From: Anaerolineae bacterium
GTDB taxonomy: Bacteria > Chloroflexota > Anaerolineae > Aggregatilineales > Phototrophicaceae
DNA: 64,000 bases
Reading direction: 5' to 3'
Assembly (NCBI GenBank): GCA_022841825.1
Contig: JALHQT010000006.1
Coordinates: 248,001-312,000 of the forward strand
Translations under genes and position numbers: made by a program
The notes under the pieces: generated by a model
Told to the model about the DNA's origin: nothing
The model's input: only the letters and a program-made list of their open reading frames with translations
Database searches by the model: none
In this document: positions 1 to 7,484 of the stretch, in pieces
Position numbering within the stretch: position 1 is the first letter of the stretch
Layout: each line of letters opens with the position of its first letter

Positions 1-1
1 A

Positions 2-958
2 CCCGCCGAAGTCGAGCGCCTGGTCGAACTGATCAACCGGCTGCGCAGCCAGAACCGCAGCATCATCTACATCTCGCACTTTCTGGAAGAGGTCATGCGC
101 GTCGCCGACCGCATCACCGTCCTGCGCGACGGGCGCAAGGTCGCCATGCTGCGCAAAGACGAGACGAGCATGAACCAACTGATCGCCCACATCCTGGGTC
201 ATGAGGTCAATGCCAGCCTGCCGACAGCGGCAGTGCGCAAGAACACCAACGTCATGCTCAATGTGCAGGGGCTGACTGCCGATGCCTTCCAGAATATCGA
301 CTTTGACGTCGGCGTCGGCGAAGTCGTCGGGTTGTATGGTCCGGTCGGCGCGGGGCACTTCGATGTTGCACGCGCCCTCTACGGCATGTACCGCTACGAT
401 CAGGGGACGATCACGCTCGAAGGCAAGCCATTCCCGCGCACTTTCAGCGCCAGAGACGCCATCCGACGCGGCATCGCCTACGCAACCGAGTCGCGGCGAA
501 AGAGCCTGTTCCTTGACCAGGCGAACTACCGCAACATCACGCTGCCGCACCTGGCGCGCATCGGGGGCTTCGCGCCCAGCGAGCGCAAAGAGCTTGCGGT
601 GGCGGAACCGGCGATGAAGCGCGTCCATGTCCAACCCCACGAACCGACCAGCGAAGTGGGCAAACTGAGCGGCGGCAACCAGCAAAAAGTCGCCATCGCC
701 CGCTGGCTGACCTACCCGCCCAAAGTCCTGATCGTCAGCGAGCCGACGCGCGGGATGGATGTAGGCGCGAAGAATGAGGTTCTGAGCATTCTGCGCACCT
801 TCCGCAACGAGGGCTACGCGGTGCTGATTGTCTCGTCAGAACCGGAGACGGTGCTGGCAGTCTGCGACCGCATCCTCGTCATGTCGCGCGGGAAGATCGT
901 ACGTGAACTCGAAAACAGCGAAGACTTAAACAAAGATGCTTTGATGAGGCTGATATGA
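2..958 (+). CDS. Sugar/nucleoside-type ABC transporter ATPase (RbsA/MglA-like), 5' end cut by window
   Basis: ATP-hydrolysing subunit of a carbohydrate-type ABC importer. Only the last 318 codons are in the window: the reading frame is open from base 2 with no start, beginning just after the first nucleotide-binding domain's Walker B region (PAEVERLVELI, then the ISH switch histidine). A complete second nucleotide-binding domain follows: a degenerate Walker A (GPVGAGHFDV), the signature LSGGNQQK and SEPTRGMDVGAK. RbsA-type proteins normally show DEPTRG here, so the Walker B aspartate is Ser, in keeping with a non-canonical second site. The stop overlaps the permease start (ATGA). Substrate is inferred from mtnK downstream; the binding protein would lie upstream of the window. 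Confidence 0.92.
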   Translation, partial: PAEVERLVELINRLRSQNRSIIYISHFLEEVMRVADRITVLRDGRKVAMLRKDETSMNQLIAHILGHEVNASLPTAAVRKNTNVMLNVQGLTADAFQNIDFDVGVGEVVGLYGPVGAGHFDVARALYGMYRYDQGTITLEGKPFPRTFSARDAIRRGIAYATESRRKSLFLDQANYRNITLPHLARIGGFAPSERKELAVAEPAMKRVHVQPHEPTSEVGKLSGGNQQKVAIARWLTYPPKVLIVSEPTRGMDVGAKNEVLSILRTFRNEGYAVLIVSSEPETVLAVCDRILVMSRGKIVRELENSEDLNKDALMRLI

Positions 959-2019
959 CCACTGCACAACCCGAAGCCCTTTCGCCACGCAGCCGCCCGG
1001 AAACCACGGCTCAGGCTCGCGGACGCCTGTTACGAACACTGGCACCGCTCTGGACTCTGCTGGCGCTGGGAGGATTCTTTGCTATCGTCTCGGACAGCTT
1101 CCTCAACCCGATCAACCTGAACAACATCCTGGTTCAGGTCTCGACACTCGCCATCCTCGGCACGGGCATGACGTTCGTGCTGCTGACGGGCGAGATCGAC
1201 CTGAGCATCGCCGCGCTGGTGACGTGGATCGGTGTGCTTTCCGCCCACTTCTTCGCCAACCTAGGTGTCGGCGAACCCTGGGTGACGTTGAGCGCCCTGG
1301 TTGTCTCGACCTTCATGGGGTTGATCAGCGGCATTGCGACCACCCGCCTGCGCATCCCGTCGTTTATGGCGACGCTCGCCATGTCGCTGATCGCGTCGGG
1401 CTTGGCGATCTGGATCAGCCAGGGGCGCATCGTCTTTGAGCTGTCGCCCTGGGTGCAGTACCTGGGCAGTGGTCGCATCGGCGGTCAAAACGGCATCCGT
1501 GTCATGACGGTGCTGGCGGCGCTGTGCCTTCTGATCGCCTTCCTCGTCCTGCGCTACACACGCTTTGGGCGCTACGTCTACATGACAGGCGCGAACAAGT
1601 CCGCCGCACGGCTGGCGGGCGTCAACACAGATAACATCGTGATCGCCTGCCTTGCCATCTCCGGTTTTACGGCAGGTCTGGCGGGCTTGGTGCTGACTGG
1701 GCGTCTGGCGAGCGCACAGCCGCAGGTCATCAACTCACTGCTCATCGACACCATCGGCGCGGTCGTCCTCGGCGGCACATCGCTGGCGGGCGGGCGCGGC
1801 GGCGTCCTGCAAACGATCATGGGCTTGCTGATCTACGGCACGCTGCGCAACGGTCTCGACAATATCGGGCGCGACTTTGACCCGCCCTTCCTCGGCTTGA
1901 CCAGCGTCGAGCCGATCAACCAGTTCGCCAAAGACTTTATTACGGGCGTCGTCCTGCTGTTTGCGCTGGTGGTCAACGTGCTGCTGGCAGGCAGGAGCAG
2001 CCGCGACAAAACAGGATGA
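955..2019 (+). CDS. Sugar-type ABC transporter permease (RbsC-like)
   Basis: Membrane-spanning subunit of the same importer, 354 aa, the usual size for RbsC/XylH permeases (BPD_transp_2 family). It shows about ten hydrophobic segments, the GEIDLSIAALVTW segment after the second one and the conserved late segment GAVVLGGTSLAGGRGG. The ATG overlaps the ATPase stop by four bases, so the two are translationally coupled. The kinase gene starts 7 bases after the stop, so all three form one operon. Direction (import) follows from the family. I infer methylthioribose or a related thio-pentose as substrate from the kinase; ribose or nucleosides remain possible. Confidence 0.92.
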   Translation: MTTAQPEALSPRSRPETTAQARGRLLRTLAPLWTLLALGGFFAIVSDSFLNPINLNNILVQVSTLAILGTGMTFVLLTGEIDLSIAALVTWIGVLSAHFFANLGVGEPWVTLSALVVSTFMGLISGIATTRLRIPSFMATLAMSLIASGLAIWISQGRIVFELSPWVQYLGSGRIGGQNGIRVMTVLAALCLLIAFLVLRYTRFGRYVYMTGANKSAARLAGVNTDNIVIACLAISGFTAGLAGLVLTGRLASAQPQVINSLLIDTIGAVVLGGTSLAGGRGGVLQTIMGLLIYGTLRNGLDNIGRDFDPPFLGLTSVEPINQFAKDFITGVVLLFALVVNVLLAGRSSRDKTG

Positions 2020-2026
2020 AGTGAAC

Positions 2027-3280
2027 ATGTTCGGACCCGTTTCCCCCAAATACAAGCCGCTCGACCCGACAACCGTCATCGACTATGTGCGTGGAAGGAG
2101 CGAACTGGACGAGATTTTTCGCCCAGGCGAAGCCATCGAGTCGGTCGAGGTGGGCGATGGCAACCTGAACCTCGTCTTTAAGGTCTGGGCACAGGCAGAC
2201 CCCACCCACACGGTGATCGTCAAGCAGGCGCTGCCGTACGTCCGTCTGGTGGGCGAAAGCTGGCCCCTGCCGCCCGACCGCGCGCGCATCGAGGCGCAGG
2301 CGCTGGAGATCGAGTATCGCCTCGTGCCGCAGCATACACCGCGCGTCTACTTCTACGACGCGGAGATGTACCTGACGGCGATGCAGAACCTCCATCAGCA
2401 CATCATCATGCGCAAGGGCTTGATGCAGGGCATCGAGTACCCGCACTTCGCCGACCATATCGGCGTGTTCCTGGCGCGCACGCTCGGCGCGACCAGCGAC
2501 CTCGTCCTCGACTACCGAGCGAAGAAGATGGAAGTCGCGCGCTTCATCAATCCCGAACTCTGCAAAATTACCGAAGATCTGATCTTCACCGAGCCGTACC
2601 GCCCGACCGAACGCAACATCTTCCACGCCGAGCTAGCTGCGAACGTGCAGGCAGTGTATGACGATGAACCGCTGCGCGCGGAAGCGGCACAGCTCAAGGA
2701 AAAGTTCATGACCCAGGCGCAGGCGCTGGTGCATGGCGACCTGCACACGGGCAGCATCATGGTCAACGCCGAAGAGACCTACGTGATTGACCCGGAATTC
2801 GCCTTCTATGGACCGATGGGCTTCGACACGGGCGCGGTCGTCGGCAACCTGCTGCTCTCGTACGCCTCGCATGAGGTGCGCTCGAAAGACCCGACGAAAC
2901 GCGAGTCCTTCCGCCGCTACCTGACCGAGACCATCGTCAGGCTGTGGGCGGTCTTCGAGCGAGAGTTCCAAACGACCGTCTGGGACCATGCCGACCCGGT
3001 CAACTTCCCGCAGGCATATCGCCAGGATTATATGCTGCGCCTCTTGCAGGATACGGCAGGCTTCGGCGCGGCGAAGATGCTGCGGCGCATCATCGGCTTG
3101 GCGGGCGTGGCGGACATCCGCACCATCGAGGATGTGACGGACAAGTCGATTGCGGCGAGCCTGGCGCTCAATATCGGCGTCGCGCTGATGAAGCGCCGTC
3201 GCGAGATCCAGACCATCGGCGACATCGTAGCGATTGCGACCGAGCAGAAGCCGAATTATCCATATCGGAAAGTGGATTAA
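2027..3280 (+). CDS. mtnK: S-methyl-5-thioribose kinase
   Basis: Phosphorylates methylthioribose to methylthioribose-1-phosphate in methionine salvage; cytoplasmic. 417 aa from the ATG at 2027, which has AGGATGAAG just upstream; the frame is open further 5' (from 1961) but that part lies inside the permease gene. Two family signatures are clear: HGDLHTGSIMVN (about residues 236-247, phosphotransfer loop) and DPEFAFYGPMGFDTG (255-269, metal-binding loop). Length fits MtnK (about 400 aa). It is the last gene of the ABC transporter operon, which suggests uptake of exogenous methylthioribose. No methylthioribose-1-phosphate isomerase gene is in the window. Confidence 0.9.
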   Translation: MFGPVSPKYKPLDPTTVIDYVRGRSELDEIFRPGEAIESVEVGDGNLNLVFKVWAQADPTHTVIVKQALPYVRLVGESWPLPPDRARIEAQALEIEYRLVPQHTPRVYFYDAEMYLTAMQNLHQHIIMRKGLMQGIEYPHFADHIGVFLARTLGATSDLVLDYRAKKMEVARFINPELCKITEDLIFTEPYRPTERNIFHAELAANVQAVYDDEPLRAEAAQLKEKFMTQAQALVHGDLHTGSIMVNAEETYVIDPEFAFYGPMGFDTGAVVGNLLLSYASHEVRSKDPTKRESFRRYLTETIVRLWAVFEREFQTTVWDHADPVNFPQAYRQDYMLRLLQDTAGFGAAKMLRRIIGLAGVADIRTIEDVTDKSIAASLALNIGVALMKRRREIQTIGDIVAIATEQKPNYPYRKVD

Positions 3281-3289
3281 GCACAGCGA

Positions 3290-3311
3290 GACGTGGCTAA
3301 TGCCTCGTCCA
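3290..3311. repeat. Degenerate copy of the GACG...CGTC palindromic element
   Basis: Imperfect palindrome GACGTGGC-TAAT-GCCTCGTC immediately after mtnK. It resembles the short palindromes at 6173, 6224, 25981, 46442 and 57339 but is decayed. It opens a gene-free stretch (3281-3543) that consists largely of repeats. Confidence 0.45.
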
Positions 3312-3332
3312 GAGTATTCGGTCTCCAGATGA

Positions 3333-3402
3333 AACCGCCAGGACGCCCAGAACGCCAAGCATTCAAGCTCTTTTGCCTGGCGCAAATGGCGTCCTGGCGG
3401 TT
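3333..3402. repeat. Long inverted repeat, 15-bp perfect arms
   Basis: AACCGCCAGGACGCC at 3333-3347 is exactly complementary to 3388-3402, with a 40-base loop that can itself pair (CGCC...GGCG). The right arm is followed by CATTTTGC, a weak U-tract, so it could end mtnK transcription, but the long loop and the neighbouring palindromes suggest a dispersed repeat. No gene is seen in 3281-3543. Confidence 0.7.
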
Positions 3403-3424
3403 CATTTTGCATTGCGATGTTGGC

Positions 3425-3445
3425 GGACGAGGCGCGCCTTGTCCG
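3425..3445. repeat. Short palindromic element (GGACGAGGCGCGCC type)
   Basis: Near-perfect palindrome GGACGAGG-CGCG-CCTTGTCC between the long inverted repeat and the next gene. Same outline as the GTAGGGACG...CGTCCG family, with the outer GTAG tail missing. Confidence 0.55.
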
Positions 3446-3543
3446 TTGAGAAGCTGCGCGCCCATGCTTTAGTTCGCCATGCCCCACGCGAAGGCTGATT
3501 TCTGCCTATAATGAACGGAGGCATTGCCGCAGTTGGAGGTCTT

Positions 3544-4761
3544 ATGCGCCGTTTTGGTTTTGTCCTGCTCCTCATCGCCGTTTTGACGCTTTCCAACGCC
3601 CATGCCCAGGATGCCTACGAGTCGCCGCTGTTGGCGCTGCTGGCGACGGTGCCAGATACCGCCAACAATCGCACACAGGTCATCTTCAGTGATCGTGCTG
3701 CCATTGAAGCGGCGTACCCGCCCGCGCGTATGCCCGCCGATTTTGCGCAGTTCGCGTTTGTCAGCGAGAACAACGACGATCCCGGCGGCGACCTCCTGCC
3801 CGTGCTGTTCTGGACGCGCATCTACATGGGCACAGCGTCTTCGACCATGGGACAATACCTGGCTGTCAGTGAAGCCATGCCAAGCGTCGTGGGGTTCGAC
3901 TATTTCGACGTGCGGCAGGATCTCAGCTATGGGATGCCGCCAGAGCAGACGCTGCACCTCAGTGGCGACTTCGATGGCACAGCCGTCCGTGCCGCGCTTA
4001 TAGCGCAGGGTTACGCACAGGTAGACGCACCCACAAACGAGCTGTGGTGCCCGGAAGCCGCGTGCGATCTCGGCGCGCAGGTCAATGTGCGGGCGCGAAA
4101 CCCGGCAAATCCATTCGGCGGCGACCTGGGGCGTCGCTTCCCGCTCTTCATCAGCGAAACCTCTATCATCGGCTCGCCGAGCGAGGGCGTTATCAATGAG
4201 CACGTTGCCGTCGCGACGGGTGACCAGCCCAGTCTCGCCGATGCGCCCGATTACGCGGCAGCCGTCGAAGCGCTGACGCGCGACGGCGTGCTGATGCAGG
4301 CGATGTTCTTCCCGCCGTCCGTCCTGCCGCCCAATCCAACCGCAGGCGCGGGGCTGCCTGCTTGGTCGCTGCTCGCCTTTGCCGATGTTGCCACAAGCGA
4401 CACGCAGGAAGTGCGCATTGTGCTGGTCTATGCAGATGAAGATAGCGCAGCAGAGGTCGCCGAAAGCCTGCCGTCGCGCCTGGAAGAAGCAGACAGCCTT
4501 GTCGTGCAGATGTCCTGGAGCGAACTGCTGCAAGCGCGCAGGGTCACAAACATCACCAGCGAGGTGATCATGACGGATGCTGGGCTGCCCGCCGTCATGG
4601 TGACGTTCCAGGGTGAGCGCGGCACACAGGAGCAAATCCTGGAAACATCGCTCACAGACCAGGATCAGATCGATTTTGCGCTGCCCGGCAATCTCTTCCG
4701 CCTCTTCGTGAATGCCATCTACCGCCAGGATCTCGCCTGGGTCGCGATTGGCGAGCCGTAA
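3544..4761 (+). CDS. Secreted protein of unknown function
   Basis: 405 aa. I chose the ATG at 3544 because GGAGG sits 4 bases upstream (3535-3539); an in-frame ATG at 3511 has no such site. The N-terminus is a classic signal peptide (MRRFGFVLLLIAVLTLSNAHAQ), predicted cleavage after AHA. The mature protein is soluble with no further membrane segment, contains two cysteines (LWCPEAACDLG) that could pair, and has no motif I can assign. It probably acts outside the membrane. It is followed within 20 bases by the alkyltransferase-like gene, possibly co-transcribed. Function unknown. Confidence 0.8.
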   Translation: MRRFGFVLLLIAVLTLSNAHAQDAYESPLLALLATVPDTANNRTQVIFSDRAAIEAAYPPARMPADFAQFAFVSENNDDPGGDLLPVLFWTRIYMGTASSTMGQYLAVSEAMPSVVGFDYFDVRQDLSYGMPPEQTLHLSGDFDGTAVRAALIAQGYAQVDAPTNELWCPEAACDLGAQVNVRARNPANPFGGDLGRRFPLFISETSIIGSPSEGVINEHVAVATGDQPSLADAPDYAAAVEALTRDGVLMQAMFFPPSVLPPNPTAGAGLPAWSLLAFADVATSDTQEVRIVLVYADEDSAAEVAESLPSRLEEADSLVVQMSWSELLQARRVTNITSEVIMTDAGLPAVMVTFQGERGTQEQILETSLTDQDQIDFALPGNLFRLFVNAIYRQDLAWVAIGEP

Positions 4762-4778
4762 GCCGTAAGGAGGGACGC

Positions 4779-5240
4779 ATGTCTACCTATCCGCAGCCAC
4801 CCAACCCGCGCGCCTACCACGAAATCGTCTGGGAGATCGTGCGGCAGGTGCCGCGCGGAGTCGTGACCACCTTCGGACAGCTCGCCTCGATGATCCCCGC
4901 GCCGGAAGGTGTCGAGGCGAAGGACTACGAAAAACTCGCGCCGCGCTGGGTCGGCGACGCCATGAACGCCGTCTCGCGCATTGACGAGCCGACCATCCCC
5001 TGGCATCGCGTCATCAACAGCAAAGGCGGCATCAGCCTGCCGGAAGAGAGCGTGTCTGCCGCCATCCAGCGCGCCCGACTGCGGGCGGAGAACCTGCTGG
5101 ACCAGAAGGAGCGCGTCGATCTCGACCAGTATGGATGGGAAGGACCGGACGCAGCTTGGTTGGAGGCGCATAACCTCCGCGCCCCCAAGTCGCTGCGTAA
5201 GCCCCCGCCTGACGATGGCGGGCAAATGAGGCTGTTCTGA
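4779..5240 (+). CDS. Alkyltransferase-like (MGMT-fold) DNA-binding protein
   Basis: 153 aa protein with the DNA-binding domain of O6-methylguanine-DNA methyltransferases: VPRGVVTTFGQLA (helix-turn-helix entry) and IPWHRVINSKGGISLP. The methyl-accepting Cys of the PCHRV motif is Trp (PWHRV), which defines alkyltransferase-like proteins: in characterised members these bind O6-alkylguanine and recruit nucleotide excision repair rather than repairing it. The C-terminal 45 residues, rich in Trp, Arg and Pro, are beyond the core domain. The start follows AAGGAGGG 7 bases upstream. Acts in the cytoplasm on DNA. Confidence 0.85.
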   Translation: MSTYPQPPNPRAYHEIVWEIVRQVPRGVVTTFGQLASMIPAPEGVEAKDYEKLAPRWVGDAMNAVSRIDEPTIPWHRVINSKGGISLPEESVSAAIQRARLRAENLLDQKERVDLDQYGWEGPDAAWLEAHNLRAPKSLRKPPPDDGGQMRLF

Positions 5241-5294
5241 TGTAGAGTACTCGGTACCTATCTATCTTCATCACGCTCTACGAGGAACTCCCCC

Positions 5295-5864
5295 ATGGCA
5301 ACCATCTGCGTCTACTGCGCGGCGGCAAACGATCTTGCGCCCGCCTACATCGAGGTCGCCCGCGAAACCGGACGGCTGATCGCCGAGCGGGGACACACCC
5401 TCGTCTATGGCGGCGCTAATCGCGGTTTGATGGGCGAAACGGCGCGCGCCACCCACGCTGCAGGCGGCAAAGTCATCGGCGTCATCCCCAAAGCGCTGGT
5501 CGATCTGGAGCAGGCGTATCAGGAAGCGGACGAACTCATCATCTCCGACGGGCTGCGCGACCGCAAATCGATCCTCGAAGCGCGTGCGACAGGCTTCGTC
5601 GTCCTGCCTGGCGGCTTGGGTACCTTTGACGAACTGTTCGAGGTGCTGACGCTGCGCCAGCTCAAGTATCACAACAAGCCCGTCGTCATCGTCGATACGA
5701 AGAGGTATTTTCAGCCGTTCATACGCATGATCGAGCACATGTGCGAGGAGGGCTTCGTCCGCCCGACCTACAAGCTGCTGTTCGACGTCGTGCCCGATCC
5801 GCTGGCAGCAATTGAGATGATCGAGTCCTTCAAACCCGTCGAAATCCCAAGTCGGTTTGCTTAA
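5295..5864 (+). CDS. LOG-family Rossmann-fold protein (TIGR00730 type)
   Basis: 189 aa, typical for the lysine-decarboxylase-like/LOG family, whose characterised members are cytokinin riboside 5'-monophosphate phosphoribohydrolases (release a base from a nucleoside monophosphate). Visible are the nucleotide-binding start (ICVYCAA), GGANRGLMG, the RDRKS segment and the family signature PGGLGTFDELFEVLT (about residues 106-120). The ATG follows GAGGAACTCCCCC. Soluble and cytoplasmic. Physiological substrate in this organism cannot be told from the sequence; a role in nucleotide clean-up is the likeliest. Confidence 0.88.
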   Translation: MATICVYCAAANDLAPAYIEVARETGRLIAERGHTLVYGGANRGLMGETARATHAAGGKVIGVIPKALVDLEQAYQEADELIISDGLRDRKSILEARATGFVVLPGGLGTFDELFEVLTLRQLKYHNKPVVIVDTKRYFQPFIRMIEHMCEEGFVRPTYKLLFDVVPDPLAAIEMIESFKPVEIPSRFA

Positions 5865-5867
5865 GCC

Positions 5868-5910
5868 GTGCGGGGTGCGAACAAGCACTTTGCCCGTTCG
5901 CACCCCGCAC
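5868..5910. repeat. Inverted repeat, 15-bp perfect arms, between two genes
   Basis: GTGCGGGGTGCGAAC (5868-5882) pairs perfectly with 5896-5910 around a 13-base loop. It begins 3 bases after the stop of the LOG gene, so it may act as a terminator, but there is no U-tract. The GTGCGG/GGTGCG internal repetition recalls the other repeat hairpins in the window. Confidence 0.65.
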
Positions 5911-5944
5911 TCCGCACCACGCACCTATCCACACGAGACATTTC

Positions 5945-7279
5945 ATGACAGCAGTACGTTTTGACTACATCCCCTATCCCCTCTGGCGTCGCAAGATGCC
6001 CGCGCCTGTGCAGTCGCTCGCGCGCACGCTGCTGCGCCCGTTCTACCCGCTCGACGCTGAGGCGCAGCCCCCCTCCGACGCGGAAGCGATGGCGGCGTAC
6101 CTGGCGCGCTGGCATCTGCTGCCCAAGGGGATGACGCAGGGAGAGGCAGCACATTATGTTGAGGTGACCGATGTAGGGACGACGCATGCGTCGTCCGAAC
6201 AAAACACGCGAAATGACGACCCTGTAGGGACGAGGCATGCCTCGTTCGTCTTGTCCGAACTCTCGTCCGTCTTATCCGCCACCCCCTCGCCCGCCGCATC
6301 ACCCATCCGCCTGCCTGCGCAGTGGGAGCCGATGGAGCGGATTCTGCTGGCGTTCCCGGTGCTCTATCCGCCGCTCTGGGGTGTTCACGCACAGATGATC
6401 GCCGCCATCAGCGCCGTCGCCGATGTCACGGTGATGCTGCCCTCGCCAGAATGGGCGCAGGGGATCGCGGCGTTCCTGCGGCTGCGCGGGATGAGCGACC
6501 TGTCGCGCATCGAATGGCTGATCCTGCCGACCAATGACATCTGGATCCGCGATTATGGTCCGTTCGTTGGCTATGACGCGGAAGGCAGGCGCGCCGCCGT
6601 TGATGCGCAGTACACGCCGCTCGGCAGCTACCCGCAGCAGCGCGATGATGCCGCCGCGCAGGCATGGGCGCTGCACGCGGGCATCCCGATCCGCCGCTTC
6701 GAATTTGCGACGGAAGGCGGCAACTACTGGTCAGATGGCGTGGGCACGCTGCTGGTGAGCGATGAGATGTTCGTCCGCTATCCCGGCATGAGCCGGTCGG
6801 AGATTGAGCAGAAGCTGCGCGAGGTGTTCGCCTTCGACAAGCTGATCATGCTGCCGCGCCTGCTGATGGAAGAGACCGGGCATGTCGATCTGGTCTGCAA
6901 GCTGGTCGATGCCGAGACGGTACTGGTCAATACGCCGAATGGCAGTCTGAACGACGACCGCCTGCGCGCAGCCGCCGCCCTGCTGCGCCGCGAGACCAAC
7001 GCCCAGGGCAGGCACTATCGCGTCGTCGAACTGCCCTTCCCGCCGTTCTATCGCAACTGGTGGGTCTATCCCGTCTGGCGCACCTACACCAACAGCCTGA
7101 CGGTCAACGGGCGTGTGCTGGTGCCGATCTTTGGGGCAGGTGAGGATCAGCGCGCGCTCGATATCTACCGCGAAACCATGCCAAAGCACGAAGTCATCGC
7201 CATCGACTGCGGCGCCAGCGCCAACGGGGGCGGCGCTGTTCACTGCCTGACGAAGGAGATACCCACTCTTGGCAGGTGA
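5945..7279 (+). CDS. Agmatine deiminase / peptidyl-arginine deiminase family protein with in-frame repeat inserts
   Basis: 444 aa guanidino-group hydrolase of the pentein fold (PAD_porph family); members convert agmatine to N-carbamoylputrescine or deiminate arginine. The family core begins near residue 120 (LPAQWEPMERILLAFP) and shows NDIWIRDYGPF, EGGNYWSDGVGTLL, ETGHVDLV and the C-terminal catalytic Cys in GGGAVHCLTKEIP. Residues 1-75 are an extra N-terminal region, and residues 77-101 are encoded by two copies of a short palindromic element, giving VGTTHASS and VGTRHASF. The family core is intact, so the enzyme is probably active. Agmatine versus free or peptidyl arginine cannot be decided here. 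Confidence 0.88.
   Translation: MTAVRFDYIPYPLWRRKMPAPVQSLARTLLRPFYPLDAEAQPPSDAEAMAAYLARWHLLPKGMTQGEAAHYVEVTDVGTTHASSEQNTRNDDPVGTRHASFVLSELSSVLSATPSPAASPIRLPAQWEPMERILLAFPVLYPPLWGVHAQMIAAISAVADVTVMLPSPEWAQGIAAFLRLRGMSDLSRIEWLILPTNDIWIRDYGPFVGYDAEGRRAAVDAQYTPLGSYPQQRDDAAAQAWALHAGIPIRRFEFATEGGNYWSDGVGTLLVSDEMFVRYPGMSRSEIEQKLREVFAFDKLIMLPRLLMEETGHVDLVCKLVDAETVLVNTPNGSLNDDRLRAAAALLRRETNAQGRHYRVVELPFPPFYRNWWVYPVWRTYTNSLTVNGRVLVPIFGAGEDQRALDIYRETMPKHEVIAIDCGASANGGGAVHCLTKEIPTLGR
6173..6197 (+). repeat. Palindromic element inside the agmatine deiminase gene, copy 1
   Basis: Begins GTAGGGACG, has the self-complementary core GACGCATGCGTC and ends CGTCCG. Read in the gene's frame it encodes VGTTHASS. 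It shares its GTAGGGACG head with copies at 6224, 25981, 46442 and 46485. Confidence 0.8.
6224..6248 (+). repeat. Palindromic element inside the agmatine deiminase gene, copy 2
   Basis: Begins GTAGGGACG, core GAGGCATGCCTC, ends CGTTCG. It lies 26 bases after copy 1, in the same orientation and frame, and encodes VGTRHASF. Confidence 0.8.
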
Positions 7280-7302
7280 ATTGTTAACATCATCCAACTT
7301 TC

Positions 7303-7331
7303 TTGACTTCCCCTTAAAGACGGCATAAACT
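7303..7331 (+). promoter_or_regulatory. Predicted sigma-70-type promoter
   Basis: TTGACT (7303-7308), 17-base spacer, TAAACT (7326-7331), directly upstream of the 16-codon leader ORF at 7360. It is the only good promoter between the deiminase gene and the SWIM protein gene. Confidence 0.6.
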
Positions 7332-7359
7332 CATCATAAGCTCATGAACGGAGGAAGCC

Positions 7360-7410
7360 ATGAAAAGAGTGATGGTGTCTCCCGAAAAGCTGATGATCTC
7401 GGCAATCTGA
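7360..7410 (+). CDS. Short leader ORF (16 aa) upstream of an intrinsic terminator
   Basis: ATG at 7360 preceded by GGAGG (7350-7354), encoding MKRVMVSPEKLMISAI. The stop codon at 7408-7410 overlaps the first base of a strong terminator hairpin, so a ribosome finishing this ORF would cover the stem. That geometry is typical of attenuation leaders, though there is no run of a single amino-acid codon (three Met, two Ile and two Ser among 16). It may instead be a small protein with its own terminator. Evidence for translation is the ribosome binding site and position only. Confidence 0.5.
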   Translation: MKRVMVSPEKLMISAI

Positions 7411-7450
7411 CACGCGGTGTCGCTCTAAGCGCGCCGCGTGTTTGTTTTTT
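7410..7450 (+). terminator. Intrinsic terminator, possible attenuator before the SWIM gene
   Basis: ACACGCGG (7410-7417) pairs perfectly with CCGCGTGT (7434-7441), with extra CGC/GCG pairing in the loop, followed by TTGTTTTTT. There is no room for a new promoter between it and the SWIM gene's ribosome binding site at 7471, so the downstream gene appears to depend on read-through. Confidence 0.8.
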
Positions 7451-7484
7451 GGCTATTGTTCACAAGTTCTGGAGGTTTGCAGCC

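Noticed and set aside
1961-2026. An upstream start for mtnK giving 439 aa
   Set aside because: The extra 22 codons lie in the permease gene in another frame; the ATG at 2027 has its own AGGATGAAG.
5945-6300. A frameshift or pseudogene in the agmatine deiminase N-terminus
   Set aside because: The frame is open throughout, and the odd peptide is fully explained by two in-frame palindromic inserts before an intact core.
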